64,000 nucleotides of DNA from Citrobacter braakii (GCF_002075345.1 NZ_NAEW01000001.1:620001-684000); one strand, 5' to 3'. Numbered from the stretch's first letter, positions 7,723 to 18,403 are shown. The notes: generated by a model not told the origin, from the sequence alone. Program-made: numbers and translations.

Positions 7723-8691
7723 TTACCCGGCAAGGAATTCACTGTAGCGGCTGATATCCACGTTCCCGCCGCTGATGATAATGCCGATTTTCTTGCCGCG
7801 AAGTTCAGCTTTGCGCGCTCTGGCGGCGGCAAAACCCAGACAGCCAGTCGGCTCCACGACAATTTTCATTCGCTCAGCGATAAATTTCATCGAGGCGACT
7901 AATTCATCGTCTGAGACAGTCAGAATATCGTGCACATTTCGCTGGATAATCGGAAACGTAATATTCCCGAGATGTTGGGTCTGAGCACCGTCAGCAATGG
8001 TTTTCGGCGTATCGATATGAACAATCTTTCCGCTGCGAAACGATTGTTGACCATCGTTTCCTGCCTCCGGCTCGACACCATAGATGATGCAGTCAGGTGA
8101 CAGATGTTTGGCTGCCAGTGAGGAGCCCGAAAGCAGGCCGCCACCGCCCAGACACACGAAAAGAACGTCTAGCTGACCCACTTCTTCAATCAGCTCTTTT
8201 GTGGCGGTACCCTGGCCCGCAATCACGTGCGGATGGTCGTATGGCGGGATCAGCGTCAATCCTTGTTTCTCTGCCAGCTCCCGCCCGATTTTTTCACGAT
8301 CTTCAGTATAGCGATCGTAAATCACCACATTTCCACCATAGCCTTTTGTGGCTGCAACTTTAGCCGCCGGGGCATCATGCGGCATGATAATCGTCGCCGG
8401 GATCCCCAACAATTTTGCCGACAGGGCAATGGCCTGCGCATGGTTGCCGGACGAAAAGGTGACGACGCCCGCAGCGCGTTGTTCTGGCGTGAACTGGCGT
8501 AACGCATTCATGGCTCCGCGAAATTTAAACGCGCCCATTCTCTGGAAGTTTTCGCACTTGAAGAAAACTTCAGCACCAAATTCGTCATTAACCGTTCGGG
8601 AGGTCATCACCGGCGTTTTGTTGGCATAGTCGGCGATGCGCTCTGCCGCGGCGGCAACATCGTTATAATCAGGCAGTGTCATTTCAGTCAT
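7723..8691 (-). CDS. PLP-dependent threonine/serine (hydroxyaspartate-type) dehydratase
   Basis: 322-residue fold-type II PLP enzyme of the serine racemase/threonine dehydratase family. The Schiff-base lysine is K56 in GAFKFRGA, the substrate loop is SSGNHAQA (80-87), and the phosphate-binding glycine loop is GGGGLL (182-187). There is no C-terminal ACT domain, so it is like catabolic TdcB or serine/3-hydroxyaspartate dehydratases rather than IlvA. It would turn a hydroxy-amino acid into an enamine/imine, then a keto acid plus ammonia. It lies 27 nt behind a RidA-like gene, whose product deaminates exactly such imines, which supports a shared catabolic role. The exact substrate (serine, threonine or 3-hydroxyaspartate) is not decidable from sequence. 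Confidence 0.85.
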   Translation of the reverse strand: MTEMTLPDYNDVAAAAERIADYANKTPVMTSRTVNDEFGAEVFFKCENFQRMGAFKFRGAMNALRQFTPEQRAAGVVTFSSGNHAQAIALSAKLLGIPATIIMPHDAPAAKVAATKGYGGNVVIYDRYTEDREKIGRELAEKQGLTLIPPYDHPHVIAGQGTATKELIEEVGQLDVLFVCLGGGGLLSGSSLAAKHLSPDCIIYGVEPEAGNDGQQSFRSGKIVHIDTPKTIADGAQTQHLGNITFPIIQRNVHDILTVSDDELVASMKFIAERMKIVVEPTGCLGFAAARARKAELRGKKIGIIISGGNVDISRYSEFLAG

Positions 8692-8718
8692 TGTTGTTCA
8701 CCTGTATGTCGTTAAACG

Positions 8719-9114
8719 TCATGCTTGTGGGGCCAGGGCTATAGCTTCAACTTCCAGCGCGAAACCATAATGAAGTTCTGCAACGCCCGCTACCGCGCGG
8801 GAGGGCCGGAAATCACCGATCCACTCCCCATAGATTTTGTTAAACGTTGGCCATTGGTTGATATCTGTCACATAGACGCGTACTGACACCAGGTGCTGTC
8901 GAGAAATCCCAGCGCCAGCCAGGCAGGCATCAATATTCTGCAGTACCAGCCGCGTCTGCTCTTCAAAAGAGGCATCCGTTTTTTTTTCGCCATCACTTGT
9001 GACCGGCAACTGACCAGAAATGAAGACGAATCCGCCAGCCGTTGTACTGTGTGAGTAATGACCTGCAGGCGGAAAACCTCCTGCAGATGAGTTCAATGTA
9101 ATGTCCACGGACAT
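8719..9114 (-). CDS. RidA (YjgF/YER057c) family enamine/imine deaminase
   Basis: 131 residues, typical Rid length. The N-terminal AGHYSHST replaces the usual P-Y-S-Q-A region. The conserved arginine of the RidA active site is kept in FRPSRAVAGV (about 103-112), followed by an acidic/hydrophobic C-terminal strand ending in VEAIALA. RidA hydrolyses 2-aminoacrylate and related imines released by PLP dehydratases. First gene of a three-gene operon with such a dehydratase and a DauR-type regulator; Shine-Dalgarno AGGAGA. A perfect inverted repeat stands 36 bp upstream of its ATG. It is distinct from the housekeeping ridA next to pyrI in E. coli. Confidence 0.9.
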   Translation of the reverse strand: MSVDITLNSSAGGFPPAGHYSHSTTAGGFVFISGQLPVTSDGEKKTDASFEEQTRLVLQNIDACLAGAGISRQHLVSVRVYVTDINQWPTFNKIYGEWIGDFRPSRAVAGVAELHYGFALEVEAIALAPQA

Positions 9115-9149
9115 AAGTGAATCTCCTGTAGTTATTGATAATCCATTTT

Positions 9150-9182
9150 GTATAAAATAATACTGTTTGTATTATTTTATAC
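9150..9182. promoter_or_regulatory. Perfect 14-bp inverted repeat, candidate operator of the RidA-dehydratase operon
   Basis: Arms GTATAAAATAATAC (9150-9163) and GTATTATTTTATAC (9169-9182) are exact inverted repeats separated by five bases. It lies 36 bp upstream of the first gene (start 9114) and contains TATAAT-like hexamers on both strands, so a bound protein would cover the promoter. The DauR-type protein encoded as third gene is the likely ligand (inference). Confidence 0.65.
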
Positions 9183-9359
9183 GCTTTCATACCGCGTTCG
9201 GCTAGTGATAGTTTTCACAGGTGATGATTTTGTGAACTATGGCAAACGTGACCCACGTTATATAGCTATCCTGGCGCGGTGAAAGAGGGGGAACGCTTTT
9301 GATGAGGGTAAAGCAGGGGAGTGAAGAAGCGCCCCGGGGCGGGGCGTTAAAGCCAAAAA

Positions 9360-9668
9360 TTAGCCGATATGGCCGTGGTTAATCTTACTTAACGGTTCAT
9401 TGATATCGAAGATTTTGCACGTCACGTCTTCCACACCCAGGTGCTTCAGGCGGGCCGTGTGTTTTTTGATATAGGCCAGAGCGCTGTCTTCATCCTGAAA
9501 CAGGTAGATGCCACCCGCTTCGTGGTTTGCTGCGTTCTCGGTCCAGATTTTCCAGATGAAACCCGGCTCCTGGTTGATGGATTCGGCCAGTTCAACAAGT
9601 TGATGTGACATCTCAGCGCCAAACGGACCAGGAAAATCAAAGTGTATCTGCACGAGTTTGTTTGCCAT
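9360..9668 (-). CDS. ydhR: YdhR, putative monooxygenase (dimeric alpha/beta barrel)
   Basis: 102-residue protein recognised as YdhR by its [25 protein letters not shown] and [12 protein letters not shown] segments and by its place near mdtK. YdhR has a ferredoxin-like dimeric fold and is grouped with small monooxygenases, perhaps acting on aromatic compounds; the physiological substrate is unknown. In E. coli it is also about 101 residues. Shine-Dalgarno AGGA precedes the ATG at 9668. Here it lies 36 bp from the PhzF gene start-to-end and in the same direction, so the two may be co-transcribed. Confidence 0.9.
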   Translation of the reverse strand: MANKLVQIHFDFPGPFGAEMSHQLVELAESINQEPGFIWKIWTENAANHEAGGIYLFQDEDSALAYIKKHTARLKHLGVEDVTCKIFDINEPLSKINHGHIG

Positions 9669-9704
9669 AAATCCTCCATGGATTGGTTAATTCGGGTAAG
9701 GCTG

Positions 9705-10496
9705 CTAGCGTAACAGCACTTTACCCGTCAGATAAGTTACTGCTTGTCCACCAATATAAACACGCGTTCCTGTCAGCTGGCAGCGTAAATCGCCGCCGCG
9801 TTCAGAGACCTGGCGCGCCAGCATCTGCGTTTTATTCAGTTTTGCAGCCCAGTAAGGAATCAGCATGCTATGCGTCGAACCGGTGACCGGGTCTTCCGCG
9901 ACCGCTTCACCCGGGCAGAAGAAACGGCTGACGAAATCGTATTCCCCGTCACCCGGCGCGGTGATACATACCATTTTCCCGAGGGGAATCATGGCGTGGA
10001 TATTCGGGCGCACAGCCTCAACCTGCTGTTGATTCTCCATCACGACCATGTAATCGCGCGCGACGCGCACTTCTTTATATTCGGTGATGCCCAATGTTTC
10101 CAGCAGTAAGGCGGGCGGTTCGGCAGGTTCGCTTTGCCAGGCAGGAAAATCAAGCGTCAGCCAATCACCGCTGCGCGTGACCGTCAGTGGCCCCACAAAA
10201 CGGGTGGCAAAATGAATGGTCGCTTCCGGGTAATCCAGATGTTCAAAGATGACATGTGCGGCGGCAAGCGTGGCATGCCCACACAGATTAATTTCGCCTT
10301 GCGTGGTAAACCAACGCAGCTCGAAGCCATTCTCACTAGCGACAAAAAAAGCGGTTTCCGACTGGTTATGCTGCTGCGACATTTTTAATAATATTTCATC
10401 GGGCAACCAGTCATCGAGCGGGCATACTGCTGCGGCATTACCGCCAAACGTCGTAGTGGTAAAGGCATCTACCATGTAGAAATCGATTTGTTGCAC
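9705..10496 (-). CDS. PhzF family isomerase-like protein
   Basis: 263 residues of the PhzF/YddE superfamily (diaminopimelate epimerase-like fold, two similar halves). The catalytic-type glutamate is in HNQSETAFF (about residue 47), and the family signatures LCGHATLAAAH (70-80) and EDPVTGSTHSML (about 211-222) are intact. PhzF itself isomerises a phenazine precursor, but the many enterobacterial paralogues have no assigned reaction and no phenazine genes are nearby. Length is slightly shorter than YddE (297). It is transcribed toward ydhR. The start ATG at 10496 gives the standard N-terminus IDFYMVDAFT. Confidence 0.85.
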   Translation of the reverse strand: MQQIDFYMVDAFTTTTFGGNAAAVCPLDDWLPDEILLKMSQQHNQSETAFFVASENGFELRWFTTQGEINLCGHATLAAAHVIFEHLDYPEATIHFATRFVGPLTVTRSGDWLTLDFPAWQSEPAEPPALLLETLGITEYKEVRVARDYMVVMENQQQVEAVRPNIHAMIPLGKMVCITAPGDGEYDFVSRFFCPGEAVAEDPVTGSTHSMLIPYWAAKLNKTQMLARQVSERGGDLRCQLTGTRVYIGGQAVTYLTGKVLLR

Positions 10497-10629
10497 GGTG
10501 TAACCCTCTCATCGCACTCAGGATATCCCACACTCTATCATGCAATGATTGTCATTGGTTAAGCGCCCTGATTCGCCTGCGTGGTAAAAATTCGCTATCA
10601 TCCGTTTCCACACTTCATCCTGGCCGCTC

Positions 10630-11328
10630 ATGTCTACGATCCTTGATACCTTTATTGCCCCGCCTTGTCATGAGGAGATAGCGATCCTCTATCAGGACGA
10701 GCATCTGGTGCTTATCAATAAACCCACCGGACTGCTTAGTTTGTCGGGGAAAAATCCGCAGAATCTCGATTCGGTACATCACCGGCTGGTACAGATTTAC
10801 CCCGGCTGTACGCTGGTACATCGGCTTGATTTTGGGACGTCAGGGCTGATGGTGATTGCCCGTAACAAGGCTATCAACGCCGCGCTTTGCCAGCAGTTCA
10901 GTCAGCGCGCGGTAAGCAAGGTGTATAGTGCGTTGTTATGCGGGCATCTGAAAAACGATGAAGGCGTTATAGACGCAGCGATTGCCAAAGACCCGGCGCT
11001 GTTTCCACTGATGTCGATTTGCGCCATTAACGGTAAACCCGCGCGCTCGCGCTATCAGGTTATTGAGCGTTTTCATCATCGCCAGCAAGATGGGACGTTA
11101 CTCGCTTTGACGCGGGTACGGCTGACGCCTGAAACCGGGCGTACCCACCAGTTGCGGATCCACTGTCAGCAGTTGGGGCATCCCATTTTGGGGTGCGATT
11201 TATATGGTGGGCGTCTGCTGCCAGGCACCGAACGGACGTCGAGACTGATGCTGCATGCCAGTGAACTGCATTTCAGGCATCCGGTCAGTCAGGAATGGAT
11301 GACGGCCCAAAACGCCAGCCCGTTTTGA
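10630..11328 (+). CDS. RluA-family RNA pseudouridine synthase
   Basis: 232 residues with the RluA-family catalytic motif HRLDFGTSG (64-72, catalytic aspartate D67) and the downstream GRTHQLRIH and HPILGCDLYG signatures. It has no S4 domain, as in RluA, but the sequence is not E. coli RluA itself, so it is a paralogue acting on unidentified rRNA or tRNA uridines. It stands between the PhzF gene and mdtK, where E. coli K-12 has valVW and ydhQ. The start at ATG 10630 is consistent with family length; upstream there is only a weak Shine-Dalgarno. Confidence 0.85.
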   Translation: MSTILDTFIAPPCHEEIAILYQDEHLVLINKPTGLLSLSGKNPQNLDSVHHRLVQIYPGCTLVHRLDFGTSGLMVIARNKAINAALCQQFSQRAVSKVYSALLCGHLKNDEGVIDAAIAKDPALFPLMSICAINGKPARSRYQVIERFHHRQQDGTLLALTRVRLTPETGRTHQLRIHCQQLGHPILGCDLYGGRLLPGTERTSRLMLHASELHFRHPVSQEWMTAQNASPF

Positions 11329-11339
11329 GGATATAAAAA

Positions 11340-11357
11340 AGCCGCCAGATGGCGGCT
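11340..11357. terminator. Bidirectional terminator, pseudouridine synthase / mdtK
   Basis: Seven-base stem AGCCGCC / GGCGGCT with AGAT loop between two convergent genes. An A-run at 11335-11340 becomes the U-run for mdtK. Confidence 0.85.
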
Positions 11358-11366
11358 ATTTGGGGA

Positions 11367-12761
<1,395 letters not shown>

Positions 12762-12957
12762 TTATTTGAGAGACTAAAAAAGCCGCCTTATATGGCAGCA
12801 AGGAGAAAAAGCAGGGGAAATTTCAGTCTATTGTAGCGAGGAATACGTAATTCTCCAGTGAAAAAACAGGCAGTAGCGGCGCATCGCTGGCAACCTGAAT
12901 TTCCACCTGCTATTGTGCTGTGCAGAGATGTCTTAATTCAGTTCAGGAGTTAGAAGT

Positions 12958-13605
12958 ATGTTTACGGGTATTGTGCAGGGCACCGCGAAATTGGTGTCCA
13001 TTGATGAAAAACCAAATTTTCGTACGCATGTTGTGGAGTTACCTGAATATATGTTGGATGCGCTGGAGACCGGCGCATCGGTTGCCCACAATGGGTGCTG
13101 CCTGACGGTAACCGAAATCAACGGTAACCAGATAAGCTTTGATCTGATGAAAGAAACGCTGCGTATCACCAATCTGGGTGACCTGAAGGTTGGGGATTTG
13201 GTCAACGTTGAGCGTGCGGCAAAATTCAGTGATGAAATTGGCGGACATTTAATGTCGGGCCATATTATGACGACCGCCGAAGTGTCGAAAATTCTGACCT
13301 CGGAGAACAACCGCCAGGTGTGGTTTAAAGTTCAGGACCCGTCGCTGATGAAATACATCTTGTACAAAGGATTTATCGGAATTGATGGCATCAGTCTGAC
13401 GGTCGGCGAGGTGACACCGACGCGTTTCTGTGTGCATTTGATCCCGGAAACGCTGGAACGTACGACGCTGGGTAAGAAAAAGTTAGGCGCGCGGGTCAAT
13501 ATCGAAATCGATCCTCAAACCCAGGCGGTGGTTGATACCGTTGAGCGCGTACTGGCGGCGCGTGAAAACGCCATCAGTAACGTAACGGGTGAGGCGGGAG
13601 CCTAA
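12958..13605 (+). CDS. ribE: Riboflavin synthase alpha subunit
   Basis: 215 residues, two repeated lumazine-binding barrels: MFTGIVQG with HNGCCLTV in the first half, and GHIMTTAEV with IDGISLTVG in the second. The trimeric enzyme converts two 6,7-dimethyl-8-ribityllumazine molecules into riboflavin plus the ribitylamino-pyrimidine. The gene is also called ribC in older E. coli maps. It stands alone, convergent with cfa, and I see no FMN riboswitch in its leader (that element belongs to ribB in enterics). Confidence 0.97.
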   Translation: MFTGIVQGTAKLVSIDEKPNFRTHVVELPEYMLDALETGASVAHNGCCLTVTEINGNQISFDLMKETLRITNLGDLKVGDLVNVERAAKFSDEIGGHLMSGHIMTTAEVSKILTSENNRQVWFKVQDPSLMKYILYKGFIGIDGISLTVGEVTPTRFCVHLIPETLERTTLGKKKLGARVNIEIDPQTQAVVDTVERVLAARENAISNVTGEAGA

Positions 13606-13619
13606 GCCAGAGTGTAAAA

Positions 13620-13637
13620 CCCCCGTTGGCACGGGGG
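13620..13637. terminator. Shared terminator of ribE and cfa
   Basis: Stem CCCCCGT / ACGGGGG with a four-base loop between convergent stop codons. On the minus strand it is followed by TTTTAC. Confidence 0.8.
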
Positions 13638-13646
13638 TGATAACGA

Positions 13647-14795
13647 TTAGCGGGGAACGCGCAGGCCGTGTTCAACGCCGCGGGAAAAAACCACCTGCCA
13701 CAGCTGAATGTCGCGAGCACGAAACGCACCGGCGCAGGCGTTCAGGTAATAGCTGAACATCCGTTTAAAGCGTTCGGTATAGTTATCGGCGATTTCAGGC
13801 CAGGATCTCATGAAACGCTCGTGCCATGCCATCAACGTTGTATCGTAATCCGCGCCAAAATTATGCCAGTCTTCCATCACAAAATGCGGCTCGCTGGCGT
13901 TGGCAATCTGGCGAACTGACGGTAAACAGCCGTTCGGGAAGATATATTTATTGATCCACGGATCAACGTTATTGTCGGTCTTTTTAGAGCCGATGCTATG
14001 CAGCAAAAAGAGGCCGTCGGGTTTTAAATTACGATCAACCACTTCAAAATAAGTCGCGTAGTTCTTCGGCCCCACATGCTCAAACATGCCGACGGAGACA
14101 ATGCGATCAAATTTGTCGTTCAGGTCGCGATAATCCTGCAGCAAAATTGTGACATCCAGCCCCGCACAACGCGCCTGCGCCATTTTCTGCTGTTCTGCCG
14201 AAACGGTCACGCCCACCACGCTAACGCCATATTGTGACGCCATAAACTGGGATAAGCCGCCCCAGCCGCAGCCAATATCGAGCACCCGCATGCCTGGCTT
14301 CAACTGCAGTTTTTCGGCAATCATTTTTAGCTTCGCCTGTTGGGCAGATTCCAGGGTATCGGCATCTTTCCAGTAGGCGCAGGAATACTGCATATAAGGG
14401 TCCAGCATGCGGGTAAAGAGATCGTTGCCCAAATCGTAGTGTTCTTTGCCGACGACCCACGCACGTTTTTTGGTCTGTAAATTGAACAGGCGAGCCGTGG
14501 CGATACGTAGCGTGTCTTTAAAGTGGCGGGGGAGTTGGTTTTCAAGACCGGCGCGCAGGACTTTACAAAAAAACATGTCCAGCCGGTCGCATTCCCACCA
14601 GCCATCCATATAACTTTCGCCCAACCCTAACGATCCTTCCTGCAATACGCGTTTGAAAAAATCGGGGTTCGTTACGCGAATATCTGCCGGTGCCGGACCA
14701 TTAATGGTAATACCTGCACGGCTCAATAATTCATTGGTGATGCGGTACCAGTCATCATCCGGTACGCTGACGTCTTCTATACACGATGAACTCAT
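13647..14795 (-). CDS. cfa: Cyclopropane-fatty-acyl-phospholipid synthase
   Basis: 382 residues, identical in length to E. coli Cfa. The N-terminal lipid-binding part carries GLGESYMDGWW (57-67). The SAM-binding methyltransferase domain begins at VLDIGCGWGGL (171-181). The enzyme adds a methylene from S-adenosylmethionine across the double bond of membrane phospholipids in stationary phase or acid stress. In E. coli the gene has a sigma70 and a sigmaS promoter with a long small-RNA-controlled leader; the 290-bp gap upstream leaves room for the same arrangement. That regulation is known for the family, not shown here. Confidence 0.97.
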   Translation of the reverse strand: MSSSCIEDVSVPDDDWYRITNELLSRAGITINGPAPADIRVTNPDFFKRVLQEGSLGLGESYMDGWWECDRLDMFFCKVLRAGLENQLPRHFKDTLRIATARLFNLQTKKRAWVVGKEHYDLGNDLFTRMLDPYMQYSCAYWKDADTLESAQQAKLKMIAEKLQLKPGMRVLDIGCGWGGLSQFMASQYGVSVVGVTVSAEQQKMAQARCAGLDVTILLQDYRDLNDKFDRIVSVGMFEHVGPKNYATYFEVVDRNLKPDGLFLLHSIGSKKTDNNVDPWINKYIFPNGCLPSVRQIANASEPHFVMEDWHNFGADYDTTLMAWHERFMRSWPEIADNYTERFKRMFSYYLNACAGAFRARDIQLWQVVFSRGVEHGLRVPR

Positions 14796-15085
14796 AGCTT
14801 CTCCATCACTGGTCGGTGATCAGAACCTTAAAATAGCGTAGACGCTTTTTTGGGCTTTGTGAGAACTCTCACGGAATTAATCCGCGAATCTATAATCCGA
14901 CGTAGAACAGAGGAAGGGAGGAACCCTTGCCGAAAAGACCATCCATGGGAAAACGGGAACGTTCTTGTCCCCGTTAACACATAACAATTATCGTTTTTTT
15001 AACAACCGGAAATCAGTATAGGCCTGAATTTTTGACGATTCAACCAATAAATATTAGCAGGCTAATCAATTATCAAAGGTGATTA

Positions 15086-16291
15086 CTAGTGAGACTCACC
15101 GTGGGCAATTTGCGCCCGATCATCTGTGTGCGGGGCGTTAGCCTTCTGCGACTGCATTTTGTAACCCGCGGCCGCCAGCAGCACCGTTGTCAGCATCACG
15201 CTGGTGGTGGTGAGCAGCGGGGTGGCGATCAACCAGGAAACCACAAGGCTTGCCAGGAAGCATAAACCCAGTTGCAGTGTGTTCTGCAATGCCGCTGCGC
15301 GTCCCGTAGCTTGTGGGAAAGGACGTAACGCCTGAGCCACAACAATTGGGTAGATTGCTCCATTGGCAATCGCCATAACGCAGAATGGGATGAGGATTTC
15401 AGCCAGCGCAACATGGTGAATAAAGCCGGTTGCCCAGGTGGCCACTACGCTAAAGGCATACAGAATGAGTAACCAGGGCAGCAACTGACGGCCCTGCCAT
15501 TTTTGCAGCGCAGCGCGGCAGCCGTAACCACCAATTAAGAAAGCGATGGTTTGTGGAACATAGCTCAGGCCAATCACCGCCGGACTGTAGCCCATTTCGC
15601 TGAGGATGAACGGGGAACCTGTCAGCCACGCGAAGAAGCTCGCGGAGCAGGCGGCATAAATCAGCACGTTTCCGCGGTAAACTTTTGAGCGCAACAGGGT
15701 AGCGAAAGTCAGTTTATCCTGGCTGTCGTCGCGTGCTTTAGCTGTTGGTTTTAAGCGCAGAGCCGGAAGCATCAGGATTAGAGTAATGGCAAACAGGGTG
15801 GCGAAAATGGCCTGCCAGGAAAAATGTACCAGGATCCAACTGCCTAATAACGGCGCTAATGCCGGGGATAACCCGACCAATGGCATAATGGTGGCAAAGA
15901 TGCGGTTTACTTTTTGTGAAGGATAATAATCGGTGACCAGCGCCTGCCAGATAACCGATGCCGCACAAACGCCAACGGCCTGAACAAAGCGTAGTACCAG
16001 CAGACCGGTGGCATTTTCAACCCACAGCATGCCCAAACTGCCCAGCGCGAAGATGGATAAACCCAGCAGCAAAACAGGCTTGCGACCATAATGGTCAGAG
16101 AGCGGCCCCCACAGAAGTTGTGCGACGGCAAAACCCGCTAAGAATAAGCTAAGGCTGGCGCTGACGGCAGATGCAGGCGTCTGCAGATCGGACTGAATTG
16201 CGGCGAAGGCGGGCAGATACATATCCGTTGCCAGAAAGCCGAGTACGCTAAGACCCGCCAGCCAGACTAAAAATCCTTTCCCAGGTTGCAT
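15086..16291 (-). CDS. punC: PunC, purine nucleoside MFS transporter
   Basis: 401-residue MFS protein with 12 TM helices, orthologous to E. coli YdhC/PunC ([20 protein letters not shown] near residues 8-27; [13 protein letters not shown] in the second half). PunC takes up inosine and related nucleosides. The start is taken at the third of three consecutive ATGs (16291): it gives MQPGKGF, the E. coli N-terminus, and sits about 7 nt from AAGAGA. The open frame upstream to 16423 overlaps punR and is rejected. It is divergent from its activator punR. Confidence 0.93.
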   Translation of the reverse strand: MQPGKGFLVWLAGLSVLGFLATDMYLPAFAAIQSDLQTPASAVSASLSLFLAGFAVAQLLWGPLSDHYGRKPVLLLGLSIFALGSLGMLWVENATGLLVLRFVQAVGVCAASVIWQALVTDYYPSQKVNRIFATIMPLVGLSPALAPLLGSWILVHFSWQAIFATLFAITLILMLPALRLKPTAKARDDSQDKLTFATLLRSKVYRGNVLIYAACSASFFAWLTGSPFILSEMGYSPAVIGLSYVPQTIAFLIGGYGCRAALQKWQGRQLLPWLLILYAFSVVATWATGFIHHVALAEILIPFCVMAIANGAIYPIVVAQALRPFPQATGRAAALQNTLQLGLCFLASLVVSWLIATPLLTTTSVMLTTVLLAAAGYKMQSQKANAPHTDDRAQIAHGESH

Positions 16292-16404
16292 CATCATTTC
16301 TCTTTTTTTAGCAGTAGAACAATGCCGCTGAGTGTAGTGAGTGTAATTCTTGCTGTGAAACGCTAATATTTGCTTACTGATTTCAAATTTTTTGTAGGCT
16401 GAAT

Positions 16405-17337
16405 ATGTGGTCGGAATATTCACTTGAAGTTGTGGATGCGGTTGCGCGTAACGGTAGCTTTAGTTCGGCCGCGCAGGAGTTGCACCGCGTACCCTCGGCG
16501 GTAAGCTACACCGTGCGTCAACTGGAAGAGTGGCTGGCGGTGCCGCTTTTTGAGCGACGCCATCGGGACGTGGAATTGACGCCTGCCGGTGCATGGTTTC
16601 TCAAAGAAGGCCGCTCTGTTATCAAAAAAATGCAGATCACCCGCCAGCAATGTCAGCAAATTGCCAACGGCTGGCGCGGGCAGTTGGCGATCGCGGTAGA
16701 TAATATTGTCCGCCCGGATCGTACCCGACAGATGATCGTGGATTTCTATCGTCATTTTGATGATGTGGAGCTGCTGGTTTTCCAGGAGGTGTTTAACGGT
16801 GTCTGGGATGCGCTGTCCGATGGGCGCGTTGAGCTGGCAATCGGCGCCACGCAAGCGATTCCGGTAGGGGGGCGCTATACCTTCCGCGACATGGGAATGC
16901 TGAGCTGGAGCTGCGTGGTGGCAAGCCATCATCCGTTGGCGTCAATGCCCGGACCGCTAAGCGACGACACGTTGCGCAACTGGCCGTCGCTGGTGCGTGA
17001 AGACACGTCGCGTACGCTTCCTAAGCGTATTACCTGGCTGCTGGATAACCAAAAGCGCGTCGTGGTGCCTGACTGGGAATCTTCTGCGACCTGTTTATCG
17101 GCAGGTTTGTGCGTGGGCATGGTACCGACGCATTTTGCCAAACCGTGGATTGATAGCGGCAAATGGGTCGCTCTGCAGCTGGAGAATCCATTTCCTGATG
17201 CCGCATGCTGCCTGACATGGCAACAGAACGATACGTCGCCGGCATTGAGCTGGCTGCTGGACTATTTAGGGGATAGTGAAACGCTGAATAAGGAATGGCT
17301 GCGGGAGCCCGATGAGGCTCCCGCACAACTGTCTTAA
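16405..17337 (+). CDS. punR: PunR, LysR-type activator of punC
   Basis: 310 residues, as E. coli YdhB/PunR. The N-terminal winged helix-turn-helix covers about 1-60 ([21 protein letters not shown]), followed by a LysR effector-binding domain. In E. coli it activates the neighbouring punC in response to purine nucleosides. It reads divergently from punC over 113 bp, the usual LysR layout. Its last codon overlaps the end of purR on the other strand (shared TTAA). Confidence 0.93.
   Translation: MWSEYSLEVVDAVARNGSFSSAAQELHRVPSAVSYTVRQLEEWLAVPLFERRHRDVELTPAGAWFLKEGRSVIKKMQITRQQCQQIANGWRGQLAIAVDNIVRPDRTRQMIVDFYRHFDDVELLVFQEVFNGVWDALSDGRVELAIGATQAIPVGGRYTFRDMGMLSWSCVVASHHPLASMPGPLSDDTLRNWPSLVREDTSRTLPKRITWLLDNQKRVVVPDWESSATCLSAGLCVGMVPTHFAKPWIDSGKWVALQLENPFPDAACCLTWQQNDTSPALSWLLDYLGDSETLNKEWLREPDEAPAQLS
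17301..17324. terminator. Strong hairpin in the 3' end of punR, downstream of purR
   Basis: Nine-base perfect stem GCGGGAGCC / GGCTCCCGC with a six-base loop. It lies inside the last codons of punR and just past the purR stop codon. There is no T-run, so it may block 3' exonucleases or assist termination rather than be a full intrinsic terminator. Confidence 0.5.
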
Positions 17338-18359
17338 CGACGGTAATCGCGGAACGGGCCGTCGGCAACGGAGCGGCGTTCTACCAGGCGCGGATGAACC
17401 TCGATAGACTGCGACTCTTCACGTTTATTCACGATACGGTCTAACAGCATGTTGAAGGCCGTTTCCCCCAGTGAATCTTTAGGCTGGTGAATGGTCGTCA
17501 GAGCCGGCGTGAAGAAGCGGGCGTTGCGCACGTTGTCGTAACCGATGAGCGAAACATCCTGCGGTACGCGCAGTCCCATCTCGTCAGCGGCGCACAGCGC
17601 ACCCATCGCCATGATATCGCCACCGCAGAAGACGGCAGTCGGACGATGCGACTGTGACAGAATTTGCTGCATGGCGCGATAGCCCGATTCAGGCTCAAAA
17701 TCGCCCTGCACAATCCAGTTTTCAGGAACTTTAATCAGCGCTTCTTCCATCGCTTTCATAAAGCCTGCCAGACGCCCGGCTCCAGTATTACGCTCCATTG
17801 GTCCTGGGATCACGCCAATCTCACGATGACCGCGTTCTACCAGATACCGACCCGCCATGTAACCGCCTTCGAAGGCGTTATCAATGACCGTATCGGTAAA
17901 GTCGGCTTTAGCTTCGCCCCAGTCCATGACGACCATCGGAATATGGCGGTACTCTTCGAGCATCGAAAGCAGCGACTCCGGATATTCAGAACACATCACC
18001 AGCAGACCATCAACGCGCTTTTGCGCCATCATTGACAGATAAGCCTGCTGTTTTTCGAGACTGTTCCATGCGTTACCCAGAATCAGGGTATAGCCTTTCT
18101 GGAAACAGTTTTTCTCAACGGCTTCGATAATTTCAGCGAAATAGGCCGCTTCGCTGCTGGTGGCCAGCAAGCCAATAGACTTGGTGTGATTCACCTTCAG
18201 GCTGCGCGCCACGGCGCTCGGAGAATAGTGCAGCTCTTTGATCGCCGCCCAGACAGCATTACGCGTTTCTTCCGCGACAAAGCGCGTTTTGTTAATTACG
18301 TGTGATACGGTTGTAGTGGAAACGTTTGCTCGCTTCGCTACATCTTTAATTGTTGCCAT
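17334..18359 (-). CDS. purR: PurR, purine repressor (LacI family)
   Basis: 341 residues, same as E. coli PurR. The LacI helix-turn-helix ([20 protein letters not shown], 4-23) and minor-groove hinge helix ([11 protein letters not shown], about 46-56) precede a periplasmic-binding-protein-like core that binds hypoxanthine or guanine. The holo-repressor controls purine and pyrimidine genes. Two PurR-type operators lie in its own leader and first codons, so it is autoregulated as in E. coli. It converges on punR with a 4-nt overlap. Confidence 0.98.
   Translation of the reverse strand: MATIKDVAKRANVSTTTVSHVINKTRFVAEETRNAVWAAIKELHYSPSAVARSLKVNHTKSIGLLATSSEAAYFAEIIEAVEKNCFQKGYTLILGNAWNSLEKQQAYLSMMAQKRVDGLLVMCSEYPESLLSMLEEYRHIPMVVMDWGEAKADFTDTVIDNAFEGGYMAGRYLVERGHREIGVIPGPMERNTGAGRLAGFMKAMEEALIKVPENWIVQGDFEPESGYRAMQQILSQSHRPTAVFCGGDIMAMGALCAADEMGLRVPQDVSLIGYDNVRNARFFTPALTTIHQPKDSLGETAFNMLLDRIVNKREESQSIEVHPRLVERRSVADGPFRDYRR
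18316..18331. promoter_or_regulatory. PurR operator O2 inside purR
   Basis: On the minus strand GAGCAAACGTTTCCAC, matching the PurR consensus core GCAAACGTTTNC. It codes for Ala-Asn-Val-Ser at about residue 11-14, so it lies within the repressor's own recognition-helix codons. It is 88 bp from O1, close to the spacing of the two E. coli purR operators. Confidence 0.7.
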
Positions 18360-18403
18360 TACATCTCACTCCAGACCATATCCTAAGCTCCTGAGAATAC
18401 TCC

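Noticed and set aside
9205-9282. 25-codon frame from GTG (contains NYGKRDPRYIAILAR)
   Set aside because: It reads somewhat like protein, but it is short, has no Shine-Dalgarno and matches nothing I know. It could be a gene remnant; not strong enough to list.
11329-11366. Valine tRNA genes as in the E. coli mdtK region
   Set aside because: Only a 38-bp terminator gap is present; no tRNA-like sequence with CCA end was found here or elsewhere in the window.
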